Shown here one piece after another: positions 46,427 to 55,099 of a DNA stretch of 64,000 bases. The notes beneath the pieces are model-generated. The model worked only from the letters and a program-made list of their open reading frames with translations. It searched no databases and was not told where the DNA came from. The translations under genes were made by a program, and so were the position numbers. This stretch comes from Pictodentalium vernedei. Lineage: Eukaryota > Mollusca > Scaphopoda > Dentaliida > Dentaliidae. Within the stretch, counting starts at the first letter, position 1, and every line of letters starts with the position of its first letter. The stretch spans positions 202,513,262 to 202,577,261 of the forward strand of contig CM062292.1 in assembly GCA_031216915.1 (NCBI GenBank), read 5' to 3'.

Positions 46427-46438
46427 TTTTATTCACGA
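46427..46438 (+). promoter_or_regulatory. Putative self-priming primer-binding site
   Basis: TTTTATTCACGA starts two bases after the 5' LTR, where a primer-binding site belongs. It is not preceded by the TGG expected for a tRNA 3' end. It is the exact 12-base reverse complement of LTR positions 46341-46352. In Tf1 and sushi-type elements the 5' end of the RNA folds back to prime reverse transcription; the same is inferred here. Confidence 0.7.
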
Positions 46439-46459
46439 TTATTTATCAAGCAACCGAAG

Positions 46460-49414
46460 ATGCCATTTGACGCAGATAAAACGCTCAAACCAGATTGTTT
46501 GGACATCGAACCAGATGACCCAGAGGCTGCAATAGCGTGGGCATATTGGAAAGCTATTTTCGATGGCTACCTCGAAGAACAGGCTGACAATTTAGAAGGC
46601 AACGATCCTCGTAAACTTCGACTCCTTCAAAAAAGCGTCGGTAGAAAGGTGTTCCACTATATCGCGGAAGCTACCACATATGATGGGGCATTGCACATTC
46701 TGAAAGACATGTTCGAAAAGAAAACAAACAAAATCGCGGCGAGACATTTGTTATCAACCCGTCGTCAGAAACCCGGGGAAGACATCCAACGATATGTGAA
46801 TGAACTCTCTGCCCTAGCTCGTAACTGTAAATTCGACGCGCTGACCGTAGAAGAAAATAAACAACAGTGTATGTTGGACGCCTTCATTGCAGGCTTATCA
46901 TCTTCGCTAATTCGTCTGCGACTTCTTGAAAAGGGTGAATTGACATTTCAAAATGCAAAAGACATTGCTAAATCACTTGAGTTGGCCGAGTTGAATAATG
47001 CTACATATTCTGTCTCCAATTCTATGAGTGCTGCAACTCTGTTTGATCGTGACAAGGCCCAGTCGTCGAAAAAATCTGACCATACTCAAATGTCTGAGAA
47101 CTTTACAAACAATGAATCGGAATGTGCATTTGTGAAAAATAAACAATACACAAAACGCTCAAATAAAAGTTTTAATTCGTTCTGTGGCAATTGTGGAGAA
47201 CGACCTTGGCATCCACGTCATGTGTGTTCAGCAAAAAACGAACGGTGTACAGGATGCCGTCGATTTGGACATCGAGTTCATATGTGCCGAACTACTAAAT
47301 CTGCCGCAATCGAGGAAAATCCGTCAAATGACTTCACTTTAGCAACGGTGTCTCACAACGGTCATCAGAAAATTAATCAAAACAACGCTCTACAGACAGT
47401 AACAATCAATGGACAGCTTTTCAGTGCACTTGTCGATACTGGTAGTACCGGATCATTCATGACACAAGCCGTAGCAAAAGCATTAGGTTTGAAATTATGT
47501 CCAGCAGCTCAAAGTGTGTCACTCGCCACTGGAAATTGTGAGGCCTCTGTAACTGGAAATTGCAAAGTCAACATTACTATTCAGCAGCGATTGTATTCAA
47601 ACATTAACTTCATGGTACTCGAGAACTTAGTAAGTGATATTATTTTGGGGCGCGACTTCATGGCAAAGCATAGTTCTGTAAACTTTTCCTTTGGTGGCAA
47701 AGAAGAAACTTTAACAATTTGTGAAGTCAATTCAGAATCAGCGGCAAAGATAGAGCCTCAAACAATTTTCCACAATCTAACTGAAGACTGCAGACCGATT
47801 GCTACAAAATCTCGCCAGTATAATTCTGCTGACAATATATTCATCGAAAACGAAACTCAACGTTGGCTTCAGGAAGGTATTATCGAACCAAGTAAATCGC
47901 CATGGCGTGCACAAGTATTGGTTGTCACAAACAACAACAGCAAGAAACGACTTGTCATCGACTATTCACGTACAATAAACAGATTTACTCGTGGAGATGC
48001 ATACCCAATGCCTCGAATTGACAGAAAGGCAAATTCTCTTGCCCAGTATAAGGTGTTTTCAACATTGGATCTTCGTGCTGCATACCATCAAATTCCAATC
48101 GTAGAGTCTGAGCGTCCTTGTACAGCATTCGAAGCTGACGGAAAACTTTATCAGTTTACGCGCATTCCATTTGACGTTACTAATGGAGTGGCGTCATTTC
48201 AGAGAGTCATGGATAATATCATACAGCTGTCTGGTCTCAAACAAACATTTGCTTATGTGGATAACATCACTGTGGCTGGACATGATCAAAAGGATCATGA
48301 CCGCGAACTTCAAATGCTTCTCAAAGCAGCCAGAGACCATAATCTGACATTCAACGATGATAAATCGGTTTACTCAAAACCAGAAATTAACTTACTCGGC
48401 TATACCATAAGTCACGACTGTCTGCGCCCCGATGCTGAGAGAATGCGTCCATTGATGGATCTTCCAATTCCTGAAAACAAGGCAGCTCTGGCTCGTGCTT
48501 TGGGCATGTTTGCTCATTACTCAAAATGGATTAAGGACTTTTCATCACATGTGAATCCACTGACAACTGTCGACAAATTTCCACTGAATCAGTCCCAAGT
48601 GTCTGCCTTCAATAAAATTAAAGGGATAATTTGTGACTCAGTTGTTGCCAAAATCGACGAAAGTTTACCGTTTACCATCGAAAGTGATGCATCAGACGTT
48701 GCTATCGCGGCTACATTGAATCAAAATGACCGGCCTGTCGCATTTTTCTCTAGAACACTCAACCACAGCCAAAGAAATCATTCTGCAGTGGAGAAAGAAG
48801 CTTACGCGATTGTCGAAGCTATACGCAGATGGAGCTATTATCTAATCGGAAAACGATTTACCATATTGACTGATCAACAGGCAATCTCGTTCATTTTCAG
48901 TGAAAAACATCGCAGTAAGATTAAAAATGACAAGATACAACGTTGGAAATTGGAGCTCTCTTGTTATGATTATTACATTCAATTCAGACCAGGTTCACTA
49001 AACACAGTAGCCGACACAATGTCCAGAGTCGTTGCCGCCATAAACGCAGAACATTCAATCGATAAACTTAAGTCTGTACACAATGACCTCTGTCATCCCG
49101 GAATCACAAGATTTCTGCAATACGTTCGTAGTAAGAACTTACCATTTTCCACAGAGGAAGTGAGGAAAGTGTGTCTAGAGTGTAGCACATGCTGTATGTT
49201 GAAACCAAGGTTTTATCAGAAACCACAATCACGCCTCATTAAAGCCACGTCGCCATTTGAGAGGTTGAACATAGACTTCAAGGGACCCCTCCCTTCTGCT
49301 ACACATCATAAATATATTCTTACTGTCATAGACGAGTACAGTAGGTTCCCATTCGCATTCCCATGCTCTGATGTATCAAGTAAAACTGTCATCAATTGTC
49401 TATCAATTGTCTGA
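46460..49414 (+). CDS. gag-pol: Gag-Pol polyprotein, ends early inside integrase
   Basis: Start ATG at 46460 (MPFDADKTL), 34 bases after the LTR; the frame is open further upstream into the LTR but without a better start. In order (residues from this ATG): Gag capsid-like region ~20-190 (LLSTRRQKPGEDIQRYV); two zinc knuckles ~241-276, the first with unusual C-x2-C-x5-H-x4-C spacing, the second CTGCRRFGHRVHMC; aspartic protease with DTG ~326 and IILGRDF; reverse transcriptase with FSTLDLRAAYHQIP ~536 and YVDN ~599; RNase H with IESDAS ~742 and TDQQA; integrase zinc domain H-x3-H ... CLECSTC from ~870; first core Asp in NIDFKG ~937. A stop at 49412-49414 follows an 11 bp direct duplication. Gag and Pol share one frame, as in Tf1. 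Confidence 0.93.
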   Translation: MPFDADKTLKPDCLDIEPDDPEAAIAWAYWKAIFDGYLEEQADNLEGNDPRKLRLLQKSVGRKVFHYIAEATTYDGALHILKDMFEKKTNKIAARHLLSTRRQKPGEDIQRYVNELSALARNCKFDALTVEENKQQCMLDAFIAGLSSSLIRLRLLEKGELTFQNAKDIAKSLELAELNNATYSVSNSMSAATLFDRDKAQSSKKSDHTQMSENFTNNESECAFVKNKQYTKRSNKSFNSFCGNCGERPWHPRHVCSAKNERCTGCRRFGHRVHMCRTTKSAAIEENPSNDFTLATVSHNGHQKINQNNALQTVTINGQLFSALVDTGSTGSFMTQAVAKALGLKLCPAAQSVSLATGNCEASVTGNCKVNITIQQRLYSNINFMVLENLVSDIILGRDFMAKHSSVNFSFGGKEETLTICEVNSESAAKIEPQTIFHNLTEDCRPIATKSRQYNSADNIFIENETQRWLQEGIIEPSKSPWRAQVLVVTNNNSKKRLVIDYSRTINRFTRGDAYPMPRIDRKANSLAQYKVFSTLDLRAAYHQIPIVESERPCTAFEADGKLYQFTRIPFDVTNGVASFQRVMDNIIQLSGLKQTFAYVDNITVAGHDQKDHDRELQMLLKAARDHNLTFNDDKSVYSKPEINLLGYTISHDCLRPDAERMRPLMDLPIPENKAALARALGMFAHYSKWIKDFSSHVNPLTTVDKFPLNQSQVSAFNKIKGIICDSVVAKIDESLPFTIESDASDVAIAATLNQNDRPVAFFSRTLNHSQRNHSAVEKEAYAIVEAIRRWSYYLIGKRFTILTDQQAISFIFSEKHRSKIKNDKIQRWKLELSCYDYYIQFRPGSLNTVADTMSRVVAAINAEHSIDKLKSVHNDLCHPGITRFLQYVRSKNLPFSTEEVRKVCLECSTCCMLKPRFYQKPQSRLIKATSPFERLNIDFKGPLPSATHHKYILTVIDEYSRFPFAFPCSDVSSKTVINCLSIV
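49391..49412 (+). other. 11 bp direct duplication causing the frameshift
   Basis: ATCAATTGTCT occurs twice back to back (49391-49401 and 49402-49412). Eleven is not a multiple of three, so the frame changes and TGA follows directly. The integrase reading continues in another frame right after. This looks like a replication-slippage or short-insertion lesion in an otherwise open polyprotein. Confidence 0.9.
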
Positions 49415-50187
49415 AATTAATTTTCTCTATGTTCGGGATGGCAAAGTTTATACATTCTGACAATGGCTCAGCATTCTTGAGCAGTGACGTTAAAACACTT
49501 CTGACTGGAAGCGGCGTAATGTCCAGTCACACGACACCATATCACCCTCAAAGAAATGCGCAGTGTGAGCGATATAACGGTATCATTTGGAAGTCGGTTC
49601 AGCTTGCGCTGCATTCACATGGTCTGAAAACTACTCAGTGGGAAGAGGTTCTCCCAGTAGCACTCCACTCGATTCGAACTCTGATTTCTACTTCAACCAA
49701 TGAATCACCTCACGAACGACTATTCAAATTTGTAAGGAGGTCCAGCAACGGTAGTTCTCTACCCACATGGTTGACTATTCCTGGCCCTGTCTTGTTACGT
49801 AGATTTGTTAGGAAAAGTAAACATGACCCATACGTTGATGAAGTAGAACTGTTGGAGGCCAACGAACAATACGCTAGTGTTAAATTTCCCAATGGACAGA
49901 CCAGAACTGTTTCTACTAGTGATATAGCACCCATCGGCACAAAGGACTCAGAACTTGAATTTCCAAAGACATCGCAGATTGATGATATAGAACCTAATAT
50001 TCGTACATCTAGTGAAATCAGTGTCAGTGACATTCCACAAGAAACTACTCAGGATTATACACAAGAGCCTAATGACATATCTGTTGATAACACTGTTACT
50101 GTAAGCGATAACATTGAAAATGACAATTTACAAACTCTCCGTAGATCTAACAGAACGAGGAAAGTTCCGGATCGCCCAGACCTTTGA
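49396..50187 (+). pseudogene. C-terminal integrase part in shifted frame
   Basis: Continuation of the retrotransposon integrase out of frame with the upstream part; the first residues come from the duplicated bases. It has the second core Asp in FIHSDNGSAF, the third acidic residue in NAQCERYNGIIW, then a C-terminal GPY/F-like module (PGPVLLRRFVRKSKHDPYV) and a basic LRRSNRTRKVPDRPDL end. There is no chromodomain and no further frame after the stop at 50187. It has no initiation context of its own and would be made only if the frame were continuous. Confidence 0.88.
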
Positions 50188-50254
50188 ACCTAACTATTCT
50201 GTGAATGTTCTAAAACCTTACAGCTTTCTAACATTGGCCAATAACTATTATAGT

Positions 50255-50263
50255 GAGGGAGAA
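50255..50263 (+). promoter_or_regulatory. Polypurine tract
   Basis: GAGGGAGAA (all purines from 50255) lies directly before the 3' LTR, the expected place for plus-strand priming. Confidence 0.75.
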
Positions 50264-50439
50264 TGATATATGATTTCGTGTTCCGTTTCTGGTTATGGGA
50301 AATGTTCTGTTATTTTACGATTGTCAAGATATGTTCGTACTTCCGGTTGACAATTCGTGAATAAAAGCCTTTGTTATTCCATTCAATATTTACTATTAAT
50401 TCCATGCATTCAACACATAAGAATCATTGGCATACTACA
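50264..50439 (+). repeat. 3' LTR
   Basis: 176 bp, identical to the 5' LTR except at two sites (about 98.9% identity). Followed by GACTC and by resumed element D repeats. Confidence 0.95.
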
Positions 50440-51216
50440 GACTCCAAATAATGTCTAGATGAGAACGTCCCCTTTTGGTCGCGATCATTCAGCCTTGATG
50501 GCTGCCCGAGCCCAAAAACCTTTAGCATGGTCTATAGGTCGTATATATGGAAGGATTTCATTGTAACTTGTTAGGTTGACTCCATATAACGCCTAGATGA
50601 TGACATCCCCTTTTGATCGTGATTGGTCAACTGTGATGGCTACAGGTGCCCGAAGCCCGAAAATCTTGAGCACAGTCTACAGGTCATATTTATGAAGGGA
50701 TTTCTTTGTAACTTCGTAGGATCACTCCAGATGATGCCCAGATGAGAATGTCCCCTTTTGGTTGCGATCATTCAACCATGATGGCTGCTCGAGCCCAAAA
50801 ACCTTTAGCACAGTCTACAGGTCATATTTATGAAGGGATTTCATTGTAACTTGGTAGGCTGACTTCATATAATGTCTAGATGAGAACGTCCCCTTTGGAC
50901 GCAATTGGGAAACTGACGGCTGCAGGGGCCCGAAGCCCGAAAACCTTTAGCACAGTCTACAGGCCATATTTATGAAGGGATTTCAATGTAACTTGATAGG
51001 ATGACTCGTTTTGGAATAATTTCACTGTAACTTGGTAACTTTCGTTGATATACGTTAGCTGTGAGGGCCACATACATTAACTGTGAGGTCATATTAACCC
51101 ACCCCTCAGCTCTTCAGTACAGTGTAAACCTCGTATTATTCTTATCAAAAACATAGCATACAGGGAACAGAAATGAACATATTCCCAATTATCACAATTC
51201 TTGTCTTATTTCATAA

Positions 51217-51284
51217 TCCGCGGTCATGATTAGCCATTGTGCAGAAATATGTGACCTTAAACACCAATAAATAAATAAATAATA
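51217..51284 (+). mobile_element. 5'-truncated SINE in element D
   Basis: Tail only (CGGTCATGATTAGCCATTG, CACCAATAAATAAATA) with exact 9 bp duplication ATTTCATAA at 51208-51216 and 51285-51293. Confidence 0.82.
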
Positions 51285-51369
51285 ATTTCATAAACATTGA
51301 ACATTATCATTTTCATCAAACACAACACACAAGTTAAGCTACAGTGTCATTGACACTTTCATTTGTTAA

Positions 51370-51611
51370 CCGTTTATCTCACGAATCTGCTATATCTGCA
51401 CCAGTGAAAAACAAAAATTGCTATTCAAATTTTATTTTTTCACTTCTCTACCCCAAAACATACCTCATAACCTATTAATGCGACAAGCTTGATGAGCTTA
51501 ATAAGGAATAATAAGCCAAGGTTAGAAGTAAAAAAAAATGAAAAAATCTGATGTTTCAGAAAAATAATTTGTCAATTTTTAATTAGGCTTCAACTTGTGT
51601 TAGGTAAAGGA
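51370..51611. mobile_element. TTAA MITE, diverged copy
   Basis: 242 bp flanked by TTAA at 51366-51369 and 51612-51615. Ends CCGTTTATCTCAC and GTGTTAGGTAAAGGA are decayed family termini. The centre ACAAGCTTGATGAGCTTAAT is a weakened palindrome. It lies only a few bases past the end of element D. Confidence 0.75.
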
Positions 51612-51615
51612 TTAA

Positions 51616-52590
51616 AGATGTAGTATATAAAGCAATGTTGGGCTACAGGAGTCAATTTTATTTTTTGCATGTAATAACTCGCAATCCTTTAAAATGCATT
51701 TTGGGAATAATTGCCAACGTGTGTGTGTTGTGGAACCTATATTGAAACCTGGCCTGTATTACTGGCTGGAAAATACACATCAACTTTGGTTGAAATCAAA
51801 TAATCCAAACTGGAGTTAACGGTCGGAAACCAATTGTTTACAGACAGATGGATGGACCGACGGACGGAAAATGGCTAAAATTGCATTTTGTACCAAAGAA
51901 AAAATATTGCTTAAATGGCCCTGGGTGAGGTGGGGGTGGGGGATAATGTTAGGAGAGTCCATTTTTTCCACATGTGGTCAGTCTAAATCCTTCAGAATGC
52001 ATTTTGAGCAAAGAGAAAAAAAATGGGTAACTGGCACCGTGGGGGGGGGGGGGGGGGGTGCTGGGGGGGGGGGGGGGATTTGAGTTTAAAAAAGGTTCCA
52101 CATATAGTGACTAAATAGTTCAAAATGCATATTGGAGGAAAGATAAAAAAAGCCTAATTTGGAGGGGGGTGGGGGGTGGGGGTGTTTGTCTGGGTTTTTA
52201 ACCACAAACTTTAAGCAAAACTGTGAAAAAGCATTTTTGATGAAAGAAAAAAAAAGGAACCATTTTTTAAACTCACGTACCCCCCTTGCCGGTGAGCTTA
52301 AAAAAAGGTTCCGCATGTAGTGACTGTAAGGAGTTCAAAATGCATATTGGAGGGGAAGAAAATGCCTAATTGGGGGGGGGGGGGGGGGGGGGGGAGGGCT
52401 GGGCAGGGAAATAACTTCAACAATTTTCATTGGCTAATTGTGGTCATCAAACTTGACCTAGAGACATGTACTGAAAAGAAATGAAATCTTACCTTTTGTT
52501 CAAGTTATGACATAAAGAAAGTTCGGACCGACGGATAGATGGACGGACGGAGCGAGCTCTGTGCTATATCCCTCCCTTGTGGGAGGGGAT
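51616..52590 (-). repeat. G-rich tandem-repeat element
   Basis: Repeated CAAAATGCATATTGGAGG-type phrases (near 51998, 52117, 52337) alternate with G runs at about 52040-52078 and 52371-52394. GACGGA/GACGGACGG stretches (51855, 52545) and CCCTCCCTTGTGGGAGGGG (a hairpin at 52570-52588) look like element termini. Orientation is uncertain. Short glycine-rich frames here are repeat by-products. Confidence 0.5.
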
Positions 52591-53500
52591 AAAAAGTAAC
52601 AAAGTATGTGGTAGAAGCCTAATTTGAAATTTGAGAAACTAAGTTCGAAAAGCATTGTGAAAATGGTTAAATTAATGCTAATATTATTTGAAACCACTGT
52701 GGACAGCTTCAGTAGACCTTGCCCGAAATGAAAAAAAAATGCCGTTGTAACAGTGTTTGGAAAATGAAAGGTAGAACCTTGAAAATCAGAACTTTAATCC
52801 GAAACTTTAAGCTGGGAATACTAAGTAAAATTGATTGGCAAAAAAGGGTTAAATATTTCCTAAAACCGATAAAACAATTCATTGATGTAAATGGAATCAT
52901 TAAGTTGTATTGACCATGCAAGAATTAGAGTAGGAAAGTATGTGGCAAAGTCTAATTTCAAATACAAAGAAAGTAAGTCTGAAAACATGTTTAAAAGGTT
53001 AAAATCATGCCAATATTTATGAAAATCACTGTAGAAATGTTCAGTAGATAGTAGACATTGTCCCAAATAAGAAACAGTGACATTCCACTAAACTGTTTGA
53101 TGAATTAAAGGTGTAATTTTAAAACACTGTCCCCAAGAAAAAACTTTAACCAAACACTTTAACCTGGAAGTTGTAAGTTGCCAAAACAAAAAAGGGTTAA
53201 ATATTTCCCAAAATAACATGGAAGATAAAAAAATAAAAACAAAATGAGAATGATACAATCAATAGTAATATCAATTTAAAAGAAAAAAAACCCAAAAAAC
53301 TTCAAGGTTGACCACAACTCCAAGTGTTAACAGATAGACAGAAGAAAGTCATGACTAAACAGGAAAAAAACCCCACTTGAACCTTCAGTAAAAAACTTTA
53401 ACCACAATCTTTAACCAAAACTCTAAATGTTAACAGACGGATGAATGCCATGACTATAACCCTCACTGTAAACAGTCAGGCTAAAAATTGCTCTTGTTCT
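52591..53500. repeat. AT-rich repeat with ~335 bp period
   Basis: AAAGTATGTGG with CTAATTT recurs at about 52602 and 52936, and AAAAGGGTTAAATATTTCC at about 52843 and 53190. It ends near ACTGTAAACAGTCAGGCTAAA (53465-53485), a possible terminal hairpin. No gene is seen. Confidence 0.5.
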
Positions 53501-53911
53501 CCATCACTGAGTGAAACACTCGTCTTGACTACTTAATGACGACAACACATACTGAAAACTAGCAAAAAAGGCCTTGTGCTGCTCACAGACCGGCAGTTTA
53601 TTGAAGCACTATACTCAAACCATATAAACCCTTCACTGACGGCTCAGCCGGCCAGGTAGAAAAACCAGAGATAAAAAATTATTATTTTGTTTTGAAAAAA
53701 TTCGCCCTGGAAAACCCTGTGTTTGGCTTGCCAAGGCAATCTTGCCGTCTCCGGGGTTGATACCGAATCTCATCAATACAATGAAAAAACAAACATATTA
53801 GAAACAAATAATGATGCATTGAAGTTTTGCTCTACGCCAAGCCCCCCCCCCCTCCCGCCCCCCCCCCCCCCCCCCCAGCTCACCCTAAACAGTCGTATCC
53901 AACGGTACTCC
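53501..53911. other. Spacer with MITE remnant and poly-C tract
   Basis: 53626-53700 shows CCTTCACTGACGGCTCAGCC and GGCCAGGTAGAAAAACC, a weak remnant of the TTAA MITE left side. A C-rich run lies at about 53844-53876. No gene. Confidence 0.4.
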
Positions 53912-53915
53912 TTAA

Positions 53916-54802
53916 GGGCCTATATAAGTAATGAAATTTTGTTTATTTTGAAATTCTCACCTCTCATATTCCTTAAATTCAGATTAAATATACACAAATT
54001 ATACATCAAAATGAAGGTTGGGATGTATAGAACACAAAACACACATGTAATCAACTCAAAGAGTCGACTGTAGGCACCACTGGTTCCTGGAACTCTGCTA
54101 CATTATTCGCACCAGAACTGGTAAAAAAATAATATTTCATCAGAACAACTTGTGGCCAAATGTGCTTCATATATCCAAGAACAAAGCTAGGCATTCAAAA
54201 CACTTTCGAATACAGCGACAGGACTGCATTTTGGAAAAGGACAACACTGTCTGCATTTTTATTGAAGATGGTTTCCATGCTCGACAGGCATGCGCAAATC
54301 ACTTGTTACAACGAATTTCCATCGAAAAACAAAATCGTAATTCTAAGAAATTTCAACAGACGATCTTTTTCATTATTTGATTTTAGATGGCGTTGTTTTT
54401 ACATGCTTTTTCTATCCGATGACGTCGACCGGAAATCGAAAGTATACTCATACGTAAACAAGAGCAAAGGCTTTGGAATTTTCCTCAATGCAGCTCTGTC
54501 GCCGTGTTTTGAAGAATTTTTATCCCCTAGCTTTGTTCTTGGATATGTAAAGCACATTTGGCCACAAGTTGTTTTCGTGAAATATTATTAAATTATCAGT
54601 TCTGGTGCGAATACGACGGCAGACTTTCAGGAACCAGTGGTGCCTACAGTCGACACTCTATGAGTTGATTACACGTGTTTCGTGTTCTATACATCCCAAC
54701 CTTCATTTTGATGTACATTTTGTGTATATTTAATTTGAATTGAAGGAATATCAGAGGTGAGAATTTTCAAAATAAACAAAATTTCATTACTAAAATAGGC
54801 CC
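53916..54802. mobile_element. TTAA-flanked element with 205 bp inverted arms
   Basis: 887 bp with TTAA at 53912-53915 and 54803-54806. Ends GGGCCTAT and ATAGGCCC. The first 205 bp (to 54120) and last 205 bp (from 54598) are imperfect reverse complements, for example GTAGGCACCACTGGTTCCTG against CAGGAACCAGTGGTGCCTAC. The ~477 bp between is single copy here. TTAA duplication fits piggyBac- or Kolobok-type transposition; the arms are unusually long. Confidence 0.85.
54160..54591 (+). CDS. Unrecognised frame in the loop of the TIR element
   Basis: A 143-codon open frame fills almost the whole loop and stops six bases before the right arm. It starts MCFIYPRTKLGIQNTF and ends KHIWPQVVFVKYY; no family motif, signal peptide or clear membrane segment is seen. 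It could be a captured host fragment or an accidental frame. A competing frame at 54150-54380 is also open. I would not treat it as a gene without transcript evidence. Confidence 0.2.
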   Translation: MCFIYPRTKLGIQNTFEYSDRTAFWKRTTLSAFLLKMVSMLDRHAQITCYNEFPSKNKIVILRNFNRRSFSLFDFRWRCFYMLFLSDDVDRKSKVYSYVNKSKGFGIFLNAALSPCFEEFLSPSFVLGYVKHIWPQVVFVKYY

Positions 54803-54806
54803 TTAA

Positions 54807-55095
54807 AAATGTGATGTTGCACGAGAGCAGCGAAACGCCAGAATGATTTTCGTCCCCTCAACGACCCAATTATCATCAACCAAACAACATCCAATGCTCG
54901 TACTACCTGTCCGCCATGCATATCTTGCATCCTCAGCGCACCAATTAAACCCGTACCACCTAACCCGTTAACGTGCGAAGGACTGAGCCACCAAGACAAA
55001 TATTTTCCGCTACACTTTCAGTGCCACGGAAAATTTGATTCTCTTTTGATAACTTTAACCAGGTGAGCGTTTTAAGCTCTCTTGGGCCTCTCGTT
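54807..55095 (+). repeat. Spacer ending in a type B-like 3' terminus
   Basis: 54810-55035 holds nothing recognised. 55060-55095 reads CCAGGTGAGCGTTTTAAGCT, CTCTTGGGCCTCTCGTTT, the terminal signature of type B elements. Confidence 0.5.
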
Positions 55096-55099
55096 TCAT

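Larger units (their letters stand above)
46245..50444 (+). mobile_element. Complete Ty3/gypsy-type LTR retrotransposon
   Basis: Element 46250-50439 (4190 bp) with 5 bp target duplication GACTC at 46245-46249 and 50440-50444. LTRs of 176 bp begin TG and end CA and differ at two positions. Order gag, protease, reverse transcriptase, RNase H, integrase is that of Ty3/gypsy (Metaviridae), as opposed to copia. No envelope frame follows integrase. The host repeat copy GGATGACTCCAAATAACG near 45670 shows the uninterrupted site. It is recent, but disabled by one lesion in integrase. Confidence 0.95.
44859..51362 (+). mobile_element. HINE-like tandem-repeat element D, split by an LTR retrotransposon
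   Basis: Starts AGCTTAACTTGACAAAGTCA after a T-run and ends CAAGTTAAGCTACAGTGTCA, TTGACACTTTCAT. Units of ~145-150 bp carry TTTAGCACAGTCTACAGGTC, ATTTATGAAGGGATTTCATT, GTAACTTGGTAGGATGACTC and TAGATGAGAACGTCCCCTTT. They run at 45090-46249 and 50440-51010; 46250-50439 is the retrotransposon. No protein of its own. The terminal repeats are the same type as type 1 and type A elements but with matched changes at both ends. Confidence 0.75.

Noticed and set aside
49396-50187. Independent integrase gene
   Set aside because: It begins inside the integrase domain just after the 11 bp duplication; it is the shifted remainder of the same polyprotein.
46250-50439. Endogenous retrovirus with envelope
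   Set aside because: No frame follows integrase before the polypurine tract; domain order and size fit a simple Ty3/gypsy retrotransposon.
51871-52083. Glycine-rich protein frame
   Set aside because: The glycines come only from a poly-G tract of uncertain length.
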